Source: Ilyobacter_A sp963668015 (lineage in GTDB: Bacteria > Fusobacteriota > Fusobacteriia > Fusobacteriales > Fusobacteriaceae). Taken from it: a stretch of DNA of 64,000 bases. A model generated the notes under the pieces. The model made no database searches, was not told the origin of the DNA, and saw nothing but the letters and a program-made list of their open reading frames with translations. Below, piece by piece: positions 1-8,047 of this stretch (position 1 is its first letter; each line of letters starts with the position of its first letter). Location of the stretch: contig CAXXCR010000037.1 in assembly GCA_963668015.2 (NCBI GenBank), positions 35,565 through 99,564 of the forward strand. Direction: 5' to 3'. The translations under genes and the position numbers were made by a program.

Positions 1-1
1 T

Positions 2-253
2 GAAAATCAAGGACTTGAAAATGTTGAAATAATAAAAAAATATCAAAATAGGAGTTATATAAAAAATTATAATGAAACTCTTGAAAAGTTAATTTTGGGG
101 ATGCTGGCAAAGAGGGCCTGCTCGCTTGTGGATTTACTAGATATAAGCAATATCGGTAAAAACGAGTTAAATAAATATCTGGATATACTGGAAAAAGAGG
201 GGAAAATAAAGAGCTTAATAAAAGATAATCAAATTTTTCTAAAAAAGGTTTGA
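2..253 (+). CDS. C-terminal fragment, winged-helix-like domain (possibly DprA)
   Basis: The frame is open from the window edge to a TGA at 251-253 and gives 83 residues rich in Lys, Glu and Ile. The last ~55 residues (LEKLILGMLAKRACSLVDLL, then an ELNKYLDILEKEGKIK segment, then a short hydrophobic strand) look like a helix-turn-helix plus wing, as in the C-terminal domain of DprA/Smf DNA-processing proteins. That name is only a guess because the Rossmann core lies outside the window. A strong promoter for the tRNA cluster starts 17 bases after the stop, so this gene ends a separate transcription unit. Confidence 0.6.
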   Translation, partial: ENQGLENVEIIKKYQNRSYIKNYNETLEKLILGMLAKRACSLVDLLDISNIGKNELNKYLDILEKEGKIKSLIKDNQIFLKKV

Positions 254-270
254 AAAACTATAAAAAATTA

Positions 271-299
271 TTGACAAAAAAAAGGCTATATTATATAAT
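271..299 (+). promoter_or_regulatory. Sigma-70 promoter of the tRNA-Thr/Glu/Tyr cluster
   Basis: Consensus TTGACA at 271-276 and consensus TATAAT at 294-299 are separated by exactly 17 bases. The first tRNA begins 22 bases after the -10 box. Perfect boxes fit the strong constitutive expression expected of stable RNA. Confidence 0.85.
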
Positions 300-321
300 A
301 GGCTTCGTTGAGGAAAAGAGC

Positions 322-397
322 GCCGCTTTAGCTCATCTGGTAGAGCAGCTGACTTGTAATCAGCAGGTGACTGGTTCGACTCCGGTAAGCGGCACCA
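322..397 (+). tRNA. tRNA-Thr (anticodon TGT)
   Basis: A 76-base cloverleaf. The acceptor stem GCCGCTT pairs with AAGCGGC, followed by discriminator A and an encoded CCA. The anticodon stem GCTGA/TCAGC encloses loop CTTGTAA with anticodon TGT, reading ACA. The T arm contains GGTTCGACTCC. It is the first gene of a three-tRNA cluster upstream of tuf. Confidence 0.95.
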
Positions 398-401
398 TAA
401 C

Positions 402-476
402 GGCCCGTTCGTCTAGTGGTTAGGACTCATGGTTTTCATCCATGCAACAGGAGTTCGATTCTCCTACGGGCTACCA
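402..476 (+). tRNA. tRNA-Glu (anticodon TTC)
   Basis: A 75-base cloverleaf with acceptor GGCCCGT pairing to ACGGGCT (closing G-U pair) and encoded CCA. The anticodon stem CATGG/CCATG encloses loop TTTTCAT, anticodon TTC, reading GAA/GAG. It lies four bases after tRNA-Thr, so the two are certainly cotranscribed. Confidence 0.95.
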
Positions 477-498
477 AATTAAAAAAAATACATACTAA

Positions 499-583
<85 letters not shown>

Positions 584-590
584 CTTAAAT

Positions 591-646
591 CTACACAGCT
601 TTCCTCTTTACATAATAGAAGGAAAAAAATGTGTGGAGTTTTTTTT
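591..646 (+). terminator. Rho-independent terminator after the tRNA cluster
   Basis: CTACACA (591-597) pairs with TGTGTGG (630-636) and an inner TTTCC pairs with GGAAA. An eight-T run follows. It would end the tRNA transcript before tuf. Confidence 0.55.
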
Positions 647-719
647 ATATGTAAGATGAGGCTTGTCTGGGATAAGCTGTTTATATGTTAAAATACAAAA
701 TTTTTTTTAGGAGGAAAAA

Positions 720-1904
720 ATGGCTAAACAAAAGTTTGAAAGAACTAAACCACATGTTAACATTGGAACAATCGGACACGTAGATCACGGTAAAACTACA
801 ACTACAGCAGCTATCTCTAAAGTGCTGTCTGAAAAAGGACTAGCAGAAAAAGTTGATTTCGCAAACATCGACCAAGCACCAGAAGAAAGAGAAAGAGGAA
901 TCACAATCAATACAGCTCACATCGAGTACGAAACAGAAGCTAGACACTACGCTCACGTTGACTGTCCAGGCCATGCTGACTATGTTAAAAACATGATCAC
1001 AGGAGCAGCTCAAATGGATGGAGCTATCCTAGTAGTATCAGCAGCAGACGGACCAATGCCTCAAACAAGAGAGCATATCCTACTTTCAAGACAGGTTGGT
1101 GTACCTTACATCGTAGTATACCTAAACAAATGTGATATGGTAGACGACGAAGAGTTACTAGAATTAGTAGAGATGGAAGTAAGAGAATTACTATCTGAGT
1201 ACGGATTCCCAGGAGACGACATACCAGTAATAATGGGATCTTCATTAGGTGCAATGAATGGTGAAGAAGAATGGGTAGACAAAATCATGGAACTTATGGC
1301 TGCAGTAGATGAGTACATCCCAACTCCTGCAAGACCAGTAGACCAACCATTCCTAATGCCAGTAGAAGACGTATTCACTATCACAGGTAGAGGAACAGTT
1401 GTAACAGGAAGAGTAGAAAGAGGAATCGTAAAAGTAGGAGAAGAAGTTGAGATCATCGGTATCAGAGACACTAAAACAACTACTTGTACAGGTGTAGAGA
1501 TGTTCAGAAAACTTCTTGATCAAGGAGAAGCAGGAGACAACATCGGAGCACTATTAAGAGGAATCAAAAAAGAAGACGTAGAAAGAGGACAAGTATTAGC
1601 TAAACCAGGATCAATCACTCCTCATACAGACTTCACATCAGAAGTATACGTACTAACAAAAGAAGAGGGAGGAAGACATACTCCATTCTTCACAGGATAC
1701 AGACCACAATTCTACTTCAGAACAACTGATATCACAGGATCAGTAAACTTACCAGAAGGAGTAGAAATGGTAATGCCAGGAGATAACATCGAAATGACAG
1801 TATCATTAATTCACCCAATTGCGATGGAAGAAGGACTAAGATTCGCGATAAGAGAAGGTGGAAGAACAGTAGCATCAGGTGTTGTTTCTACAATCGTTAA
1901 ATAA
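720..1904 (+). CDS. tuf: Translation elongation factor Tu
   Basis: EF-Tu is the GTPase that delivers aminoacyl-tRNA to the ribosomal A site. The 394-residue length is normal. The P-loop GHVDHGKT lies near residues 19-26, DCPGH near 81-85 and NKCD near 136-139; the two C-terminal beta-barrel domains follow. The start is fixed by AGGAGG at 710-715. The gene uses a narrower codon set than its neighbours, as expected for a very highly expressed protein. It sits after a tRNA cluster, a common arrangement for tuf, and is followed directly by a strong terminator. Confidence 0.98.
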   Translation: MAKQKFERTKPHVNIGTIGHVDHGKTTTTAAISKVLSEKGLAEKVDFANIDQAPEERERGITINTAHIEYETEARHYAHVDCPGHADYVKNMITGAAQMDGAILVVSAADGPMPQTREHILLSRQVGVPYIVVYLNKCDMVDDEELLELVEMEVRELLSEYGFPGDDIPVIMGSSLGAMNGEEEWVDKIMELMAAVDEYIPTPARPVDQPFLMPVEDVFTITGRGTVVTGRVERGIVKVGEEVEIIGIRDTKTTTCTGVEMFRKLLDQGEAGDNIGALLRGIKKEDVERGQVLAKPGSITPHTDFTSEVYVLTKEEGGRHTPFFTGYRPQFYFRTTDITGSVNLPEGVEMVMPGDNIEMTVSLIHPIAMEEGLRFAIREGGRTVASGVVSTIVK

Positions 1905-1923
1905 TAACTAACTTATAATATTT

Positions 1924-1953
1924 GGGGGGATATGGAAGTATCCCCCTTTTTTT
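1924..1953 (+). terminator. Terminator of tuf
   Basis: GGGGGATA (1925-1932) pairs perfectly with TATCCCCC (1939-1946) around a six-base loop, followed by seven T. The gene ends 20 bases upstream. Confidence 0.9.
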
Positions 1954-1977
1954 GAATTATTACGGGAAGAAAAGAAG

Positions 1978-2571
1978 ATGTGGATGGAGTTTTTTAATAT
2001 AGGTTTGGAAAATATAAGCAAAACTGGAATTATAATAAGTATATTTGCTTTTCTCATAGGAGTCAGGTATCCGGACTGGGATTTTAAGATGGGCTTAAAG
2101 CATAGGTCTGCTTTTACCCACAGTCCGCTTATTGTTTATTTGTTGTATACCCTTCATAAGAACAGCGGAGGAGTTGAATTTAGATATTTTCTTATATCTT
2201 TTTCAATAGCTGTTGGAATTCATCTGGCTTATGATTATTTTCCTAAAAAGTGGATTGGCAGTGCTCTTGTGCACCTTTCGTTTAAAATAGTTTTAGGAAG
2301 CAGGTACTCAAAACTTTTTTTTGCCTTTTCTATACTTTTTTGTAACTATATAGCAATAAAGATGATGGAGAACAGTTCAGAATACATTGCTTTTTTTATA
2401 ATCGGTTTACTTATATTTTTCAAGGAATCAAAAAAGGAAGCGAAATTTTTTAGACCGCTATTTTTATATGCTTTAGTCTACTGCGGATTGGGTTATTTTA
2501 AATACTGTGATATTTTTAATTGGGTTGTGGAACCTGTTTCCAAGCTTATAAAAATGAGCTTAAAAGCTTAA
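1978..2571 (+). CDS. YdjM/DUF457-like membrane-bound metal-dependent hydrolase family protein
   Basis: A 197-residue integral membrane protein with about five hydrophobic segments. Near residues 30-48 it has the conserved RYPDWDFKMGLKHRSAFTHS stretch, which matches the D-x-D ... HR-x-x-THS signature of the YdjM/DUF457 family (putative metal-dependent membrane hydrolases; the E. coli member is LexA-regulated). A second His/Asp cluster (HLAYDYFP) lies near residue 82. No substrate can be named. The ATG starts only 24 bases after the tuf terminator with a weak GGGAAGAAAAGAAG ribosome-binding region, and the gene ends before a new promoter, so it is probably monocistronic. Confidence 0.7.
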   Translation: MWMEFFNIGLENISKTGIIISIFAFLIGVRYPDWDFKMGLKHRSAFTHSPLIVYLLYTLHKNSGGVEFRYFLISFSIAVGIHLAYDYFPKKWIGSALVHLSFKIVLGSRYSKLFFAFSILFCNYIAIKMMENSSEYIAFFIIGLLIFFKESKKEAKFFRPLFLYALVYCGLGYFKYCDIFNWVVEPVSKLIKMSLKA

Positions 2572-2588
2572 AAGCTTAATGCTTGAGC

Positions 2589-2618
2589 TTGACAATTTAT
2601 TCAGATATTTAATATAAT
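2589..2618 (+). promoter_or_regulatory. Sigma-70 promoter of the transketolase operon
   Basis: TTGACA (2589-2594) and TATAAT (2613-2618), spaced by 18 bases, 45 bases before the first transketolase ATG. Confidence 0.75.
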
Positions 2619-2663
2619 CTCTCTGTTAAGTAATATATTTGAAAACATTGAAAGGAGAAAATA

Positions 2664-3497
2664 ATGTCAAATATCCAATTGTTAAAAGAAAAAGCAAACG
2701 AAATCAGGAAAGACATTGTCCAAATGGTATGTATGGCAAAATCTGGTCATCCTGGAGGGTCACTTTCGTCTGCTGATATAGTGGCGACGCTATATTTTCA
2801 TGAAATGAACATCGATCCTGAAAATCCTAAAATGGAGGACAGAGACAGATTCGTTTTAAGTAAAGGACACGTAGCGCCACTTTTATATGCGACACTTACT
2901 GAAAGAGGTTATTTTGACAAAAACGAACTTTGGAAGCTTAGAAAGTTCGGGGCTATGCTTCAGGGACATCCTGACATGAAAAAAGTACCAGGAGTGGAAA
3001 TCTCAAGTGGGTCATTAGGACAGGGACTTTCGGTATCCAATGGTATGGCATTATCAGCTAAGATATACGGAAAAGACTACAGAACTTATGTTCTTATGGG
3101 AGACGGAGAACTTCAAGAAGGTCAAGTTTGGGAAGCTGCAATGACAGCTGCACACTATAAACTGGATAATGTGGTAGCTTTTGTAGATTGCAACAACCTT
3201 CAGATAGACGGTAATGTAGAGGATATCATGGGGGTAGAGCCTCTGGATAAAAAATGGGAGAGCTTTGGCTGGAACGTGATAAAAATTGACGGACATGACT
3301 TCGAAGAGATCATAGCTGCCCTTGATAAAGCTAGGGAAACAAAAGGTAAACCAACTATGATACTAGCTAAAACAACCAAAGGTAAGGGTGTATCTTTCAT
3401 GGAAAACGTATGTGAATTCCATGGTGTGGCACCGAGTGAAGAAGAGGCAGAAAAGGCGATAAAAGAGCTTGAATTAATCGAGCAAATTGACGACTAA
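2664..3497 (+). CDS. Transketolase, N-terminal (TPP-binding) subunit
   Basis: A 277-residue protein equal to the N-terminal third of a full transketolase. It carries GHPGGSLSSADIVATLYF near residues 27-44 and the thiamine-diphosphate/Mg motif GDGELQEGQVWEA near 144-156. Transketolase moves two-carbon units between sugar phosphates in the non-oxidative pentose phosphate pathway. The enzyme is split into two genes here, as in many anaerobic Firmicutes, archaea and Fusobacteria; the C-terminal subunit follows after 26 bases. The start is supported by AAAGGAG upstream. Confidence 0.95.
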   Translation: MSNIQLLKEKANEIRKDIVQMVCMAKSGHPGGSLSSADIVATLYFHEMNIDPENPKMEDRDRFVLSKGHVAPLLYATLTERGYFDKNELWKLRKFGAMLQGHPDMKKVPGVEISSGSLGQGLSVSNGMALSAKIYGKDYRTYVLMGDGELQEGQVWEAAMTAAHYKLDNVVAFVDCNNLQIDGNVEDIMGVEPLDKKWESFGWNVIKIDGHDFEEIIAALDKARETKGKPTMILAKTTKGKGVSFMENVCEFHGVAPSEEEAEKAIKELELIEQIDD

Positions 3498-3523
3498 GAA
3501 AAAATAATTGGAGGTTAATATAG

Positions 3524-4447
3524 ATGAAAAAAGCTACAAGACAAGCCTATGGAGAAGCCCTGGCGGCTCTTGGTAGAGAAAATGAAAATGTAGTGGTTCT
3601 AGATGCAGATCTTTCTAAATCTACAAAAACGGCAATATTTCAAAAGGATTTTCCTGAAAGACATATAAATGTTGGTATTTCAGAAGCGGACCTTATGGGT
3701 ACAGCGTCTGGTATAGCAACAACTGGGAAGATAGCTTTCGCATCTACATTTGCAATATTTGCTTCTGGAAGAGCTTATGAGCAAATAAGAAATACAGCTG
3801 CTTACGGGAACCTAAACGTAAAAGTATGCGCGACACATGCAGGTATATCTGTTGGTGAAGATGGGGGATCCCACCAATCAATAGAGGACATCGCACTTAT
3901 GAACGTTATCCCTGGGATGACTGTTATGTGTCCTGCAGATGCTACTGAAGCGGGTAAAATGGTGTTTGCTGCTGCAGAGCATGAAGGACCTGTATACATA
4001 AGATTTGGAAGATTGAATACTCCTGTATTGTTTGAAGATTCGTATGAATTTCAAATAGGGAAAATAAACACTGTAAAAGATGGTAGCGACGTAACTATAG
4101 CCGCTACAGGGATGTTAGTGGCTGAAGCTATAGCTGCAGCGGAAAAGCTAGCGGAAGAGGGCATATCTGTTAGAGTTCTTAATGTAGGGACAATAAAACC
4201 TCTCGATGAAGAAACAATCCTAAAAGCAGCTAAAGAAACTAAGTTTATAGTGACTGCGGAGGAGCATTCAGTTGTTGGAGGGCTTGGAAGCGTTATTTCT
4301 GCTTACCTTTCAGAGGTACACCCTGCAAAAGTTGTTAAAGTAGGTATAAACGACGAGTTCGGACAAAGTGGAGACGGTGCTGAACTTTTAAAAGTTTACG
4401 GATTAAGTTCGGAAAATTTAATCAAAAAAATAAAGGAAAATTTATAA
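3524..4447 (+). CDS. Transketolase, C-terminal subunit
   Basis: A 307-residue partner of the preceding subunit, with the transketolase pyrimidine-binding domain (ISEADLMGTASGIATTGK, then FGQSGDGAELL at the end) and the C-terminal domain. Together the two chains rebuild one active enzyme. The ribosome binding site TTGGAGG precedes the ATG. A perfect hairpin follows the gene and separates it from the ftsE-like gene. Confidence 0.95.
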   Translation: MKKATRQAYGEALAALGRENENVVVLDADLSKSTKTAIFQKDFPERHINVGISEADLMGTASGIATTGKIAFASTFAIFASGRAYEQIRNTAAYGNLNVKVCATHAGISVGEDGGSHQSIEDIALMNVIPGMTVMCPADATEAGKMVFAAAEHEGPVYIRFGRLNTPVLFEDSYEFQIGKINTVKDGSDVTIAATGMLVAEAIAAAEKLAEEGISVRVLNVGTIKPLDEETILKAAKETKFIVTAEEHSVVGGLGSVISAYLSEVHPAKVVKVGINDEFGQSGDGAELLKVYGLSSENLIKKIKENL

Positions 4448-4478
4448 AAGGGTTTAAAAAAAACACTAAATATTCTAT

Positions 4479-4511
4479 AATATAAAGGCGGCTGTAAGTC
4501 GCCTTTATATT
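4479..4511 (+). terminator. Perfect 12-bp hairpin, probable terminator of the transketolase operon
   Basis: AATATAAAGGCG (4479-4490) pairs perfectly with CGCCTTTATATT (4500-4511) around a nine-base loop. The T-rich part is inside the stem, so termination could work in either direction. Confidence 0.6.
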
Positions 4512-4536
4512 ATGCAATTATAGGAGGATAATTCCT

Positions 4537-5184
4537 TTGCTTCAAATAATAGATTTAGACTACCCAAAAAAATTTAAAAAAAAGTTTAAAAACCTGAATG
4601 TAGAAGTGCCTGTTGGCAGCTTCTGCTACCTGTTGTATTCTGACAGCAACGAAAAGGGGCACTTTATGGACATCCTTTACAGGCAGAATCAGCTTAAAAA
4701 AGGGAAGGTTCTTATAGACGGAGAAGATATAAACAGATTAAGCAAAACTCAATTTGCTGCTATGAGGAGGGAGTTATCTGTAGTATACAGTGACTTTAAG
4801 CTTATCTCATCCAAAAGTGTCTATGGGAATTTGATTTATGTATCAGAACTTTCAGCTGCCAAGACTGCTCTTAACGAGGCTAATTTGGACAGGTTACTGG
4901 ATTTTTTTGGACTTTTGCATAAAAAGTATGATTATCCTGAGAGTTTGAGTAAAAGAGAAAAACGGCTTCTTTCCATAGTGAGGGCAGTAATTCGTGGGGG
5001 AGAGCTGTTTATATTGGAAGATGCAAGTAAGTTCTTGGATGAAAGCGATTGCGAAAAACTCATGCTTTTTTTGGAAAAGCTTAATAAAAGGGGAAAAACT
5101 GTATTTTTTATAACTGAAGATGCAAGTTTACCGAAAAAATATCCGAACAAAGTTTTTAAATTACAAAAAGGGGCCATAATATGA
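4537..5184 (+). CDS. FtsE-like ABC protein with degenerate ATPase motifs
   Basis: A 215-residue protein in the ftsE position, immediately before ftsX and an envC-like gene. Its overall plan follows FtsE: beta-strands, a FSMRR-like stretch (FAAMRRELSVVYSDFKL) and an SVYGNL helix. The ATPase motifs are lost. The Walker A region near residues 35-44 reads SDSNEKGHFM with no GxGKS/T; the Q-loop Gln is Ser (VVYSDF where FtsE has VFQDF); the signature reads LSKREKR instead of LSGGEQQR; Walker B ends ILEDAS instead of DEPT; the H-loop reads ITED. It is therefore probably an ATP-independent scaffold for FtsX. The start is TTG at 4537, decided by TAGGAGGATA upstream, and the 3' end overlaps ftsX by four bases (ATGA). 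The frame is fully open, so this is not a decaying gene. Confidence 0.8.
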   Translation: MLQIIDLDYPKKFKKKFKNLNVEVPVGSFCYLLYSDSNEKGHFMDILYRQNQLKKGKVLIDGEDINRLSKTQFAAMRRELSVVYSDFKLISSKSVYGNLIYVSELSAAKTALNEANLDRLLDFFGLLHKKYDYPESLSKREKRLLSIVRAVIRGGELFILEDASKFLDESDCEKLMLFLEKLNKRGKTVFFITEDASLPKKYPNKVFKLQKGAII

Positions 5185-6044
5185 TTAAAAAAGTTTTGAA
5201 TTTTTCCAGAGAAACAGAAGAAATATTTTATAGGAAGAAAAATTATTATAACATGAATTTAATAAGCATAGCTTTGATGATTTTTGTTTTGAATTTTTTT
5301 CTGGCATATTCATATAACATAATCAAGCTCAATAAAATCATACAAAATAATTACAAAATAAATATATATATTGAGAAAGGCAGCAGTAAGGCGGATATTG
5401 AGGAAATGGAAAAAAAGGTCCTTTCCTATGATGAGGTAAGATATGTGAAGTTCCGTTCTAAAGAGATGATATTAAGTCAGATGGAAAAAGAACTCGGTAT
5501 ATCAATGAGGAGGGGGGAAAATCCACTCTACGACTCAATGCTGGTAACATTTAAAAAACCGGATAATTTGAAAGCTTTGGAAGAAAAACTCCTCAAAGAG
5601 GACGGGATAATAGAAGTTATGTACAGCAATGAAAGTATAAATGAAATAGCCACACGTATAGAAGAGAATAAAAAACTGATAATATATGTAGGTATATTTG
5701 CCATACTTCCGATACTTGTAACCGTATACAATCTGATACACGGGGCTCTCCTCAGTCAATTGGAAGATATAAAATCTAAGATATACTTGGGGCTGAAAAA
5801 AAGTCAGGCGTTAAAACCATATTACTTTATAAACCTCATGAAGGTTTTTGCTTCTTCTATTTTAGGAGGACTTTTGTTTTTGAATTTGTACGAAGCTGCA
5901 AAAAATCAAAACTTACCTATAAACCTGGGTTCTATACTGTTAAGTAATATAGAGGCTGCAAGTTTGGCTGGGATTTTAGTTATATCCATAACGGTTATCC
6001 TGCCTTATTTATCAGTTAAAAGTATAAATATAAGTGGGGAATAA
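5181..6044 (+). CDS. ftsX: Cell division/peptidoglycan regulator FtsX
   Basis: FtsX is the membrane half of FtsEX, which passes a signal across the inner membrane to peptidoglycan hydrolase activators at the septum. The 287 residues show the family layout: cytoplasmic N-terminus, a first membrane segment near 27-46, a periplasmic domain of about 120 residues (KINIYIEKGSSKADIEEM onward), then three membrane segments near 168-188, 222-242 and 259-280. The ATG overlaps the stop of the ftsE-like gene, so translation is coupled. The envC-like gene begins six bases after the stop. Confidence 0.88.
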   Translation: MIKKVLNFSRETEEIFYRKKNYYNMNLISIALMIFVLNFFLAYSYNIIKLNKIIQNNYKINIYIEKGSSKADIEEMEKKVLSYDEVRYVKFRSKEMILSQMEKELGISMRRGENPLYDSMLVTFKKPDNLKALEEKLLKEDGIIEVMYSNESINEIATRIEENKKLIIYVGIFAILPILVTVYNLIHGALLSQLEDIKSKIYLGLKKSQALKPYYFINLMKVFASSILGGLLFLNLYEAAKNQNLPINLGSILLSNIEAASLAGILVISITVILPYLSVKSINISGE

Positions 6045-6050
6045 AAATTT

Positions 6051-7157
6051 ATGAGATTGACTTTACTTTTTTTGATTATTTTTAATTTTACATTTTCAGA
6101 TACAGCTTCAGATACAATAGACGACATAAAAAAGCAGGTTGAAAAACTTGACAGGGGTATAGAAGAGAGCCATAAGAATATCGATAAAATAGAGGTGCGT
6201 AAAAACAGTGCTTTGGATCAGATAAAACTTATAGAAAAAGATCTTGTGGAAATCAGAGCGGAACATAGTGAACTGCAGGAAGAGTACAATAAGCTGAAAA
6301 GAAAAACCGCATACGGTGAAAAAAACCTTGAGTTCAGTTCTATGGAGATAAAAAGCAGAGAAGAAAATTACCTCCAAAAATTGGTCGCCTGGCAAAAATT
6401 GAGGGATGAAAGACTGTTGGCGGGGGAAAAATGGGACTCTATGCAGGTGGACCTGCGTAATCTTTTGGTTGAGGATGAAAAGAGGATAGACTCCATAAAA
6501 GATGTACAAAAGGAGATAAGGATTAAAAAGACCCTTCTGGAGAGTGAAAAAGAGCAGCTGGGGCTTTTGAAAAATAAACTCAGGGGAAAACAGAACCAAA
6601 TAAACAGAAAAATAGCTGAAAAAAATTCTTTGATAAAAAAACTTAAGAGTGAAAAAAGGTATCATGAGAGCCGTATTGTCAGTTTGAAAAAAGAAAAAAG
6701 CAAAATGGAAAAAGAGATAGATAGAATTATACGTGAAAGAGCCAAAGCTATGAAGGGCAACGTGAATATATGGACTGCCAAAAAATATATAGGTTCACTG
6801 ATAAAACCTATAAAGGGTATCATCAAGGTGTATTTCGGTCAGACAACTGTAGGAGATGTGAAAAGCACAGGTATAGAGATAAATTCACCAATAGGAAGTT
6901 TAGTAGGGGCAGCTGCAAACGGCGAGGTAATATATTCAGGTAAATTTGGTACTTTGGGGAAAATGGTAATGATAGACCACGGGTACAACCTGATAACAAT
7001 TTATGGAAATCTTATATCAACAAAGGTAAAAGTAGGTCAGGAAGTTAATCAAAATGATAAAATTGGGGTATTGGGGCTTTCTAAAGATGGGGATTCGAAT
7101 TTGTACTTTGAAACAAGATTTAACTTGAAATCTCAAAATCCCAGCATATTCTTTTAA
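6051..7157 (+). CDS. EnvC-like murein hydrolase activator (coiled coil plus degenerate LytM)
   Basis: 368 residues: signal peptide near 1-18, a long charged coiled coil from about 20 to 235, and a C-terminal LytM/M23 beta domain. The zinc ligands of active M23 peptidases are missing: the HxxxD region reads TGIEI and the HxH region reads LYFETRF. This matches EnvC and NlpD, which activate amidases without cutting peptidoglycan. Its place after ftsE-like and ftsX is the classic partner position. I infer that FtsX recruits it in the periplasm to switch on a cell-wall amidase during division. Confidence 0.82.
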   Translation: MRLTLLFLIIFNFTFSDTASDTIDDIKKQVEKLDRGIEESHKNIDKIEVRKNSALDQIKLIEKDLVEIRAEHSELQEEYNKLKRKTAYGEKNLEFSSMEIKSREENYLQKLVAWQKLRDERLLAGEKWDSMQVDLRNLLVEDEKRIDSIKDVQKEIRIKKTLLESEKEQLGLLKNKLRGKQNQINRKIAEKNSLIKKLKSEKRYHESRIVSLKKEKSKMEKEIDRIIRERAKAMKGNVNIWTAKKYIGSLIKPIKGIIKVYFGQTTVGDVKSTGIEINSPIGSLVGAAANGEVIYSGKFGTLGKMVMIDHGYNLITIYGNLISTKVKVGQEVNQNDKIGVLGLSKDGDSNLYFETRFNLKSQNPSIFF

Positions 7158-7228
7158 TTTTGATTTTTTTAGATCGAATCGGCAAAATTTACTGGATTAA
7201 TAATTTTGAAGAAATGGGTGTTTAGTCT

Positions 7229-8047
7229 ATGAAAAAAGTTTGCATAATTTATAATACGGGCAAAAGTCTAGCTGTGGACTTTTACCTTAAAACATTGGAT
7301 TACTTTTCAAAAAATAAAGTAGAAGTAGTTTCCCAAGAAGATATGAAACAGGCGGACTTTGTAGTAGTCATAGGTGGAGACGGGACACTTCTCAGAGCCA
7401 GTAAAGAGATAGCTTTAAACAATAAAGATGTAGTCGCAGTAAACCTGGGGAGTCTTGGATTTCTCACTGATATAAAGCAGGAAGAGGCTTTTGAGATGTA
7501 TGCAATGGTCATAAAAGGCGACTACGAAGTGGAAAAAAGAAAGGTTTTAAAAGTTAAGATAAATAACGACAAGACTTATTATGCATTGAATGACGTTGTA
7601 ATGAGCAAGGGCGGAGGATTTAGCAGAATGCTTAGAATCGGTGTTTTTGCTAATTCAGAATATGTTAATACATATAGAGGGGACGGGATAATACTGTCTA
7701 CTCCTACTGGTTCGACAGCCTATTCCTTATCTGCTGGGGGCCCTATTATCAGACCAGGTTTAGACGCCCTACTTTTGACCCCGATAGCTCCGCATACACT
7801 TAGTATGAGGCCTATAGTTTTGGCAGGGGATGAAGTGGTAAATTTTAAGCTGGAAGATAAGGACAGAAAAGCTTATATAATGGTAGATGGACAAGATTAT
7901 GTGGCAGTTGGGATATATGATGATATAGCTATTGGCTATTCAGACAAAGTGGTTAAACTGGTTAAACCTGAAAAAAGAGATTATTATTCTGTGCTTCGTG
8001 AAAAATTAAAATGGGGAGAGGACTATGTTAAAGGAGCTTCGAATTGA
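7229..8047 (+). CDS. nadK: NAD kinase
   Basis: ATP-dependent phosphorylation of NAD to NADP. The 272-residue length is typical. The conserved GGDGT is near residues 49-53, followed by NLGSLGFLTD near 72-81 and the PTGSTAYSLSAGGPI block near 157-171. The gene's 3' end overlaps recN by 23 bases. nadK-recN adjacency is common in Gram-positive and fusobacterial genomes. Confidence 0.95.
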   Translation: MKKVCIIYNTGKSLAVDFYLKTLDYFSKNKVEVVSQEDMKQADFVVVIGGDGTLLRASKEIALNNKDVVAVNLGSLGFLTDIKQEEAFEMYAMVIKGDYEVEKRKVLKVKINNDKTYYALNDVVMSKGGGFSRMLRIGVFANSEYVNTYRGDGIILSTPTGSTAYSLSAGGPIIRPGLDALLLTPIAPHTLSMRPIVLAGDEVVNFKLEDKDRKAYIMVDGQDYVAVGIYDDIAIGYSDKVVKLVKPEKRDYYSVLREKLKWGEDYVKGASN

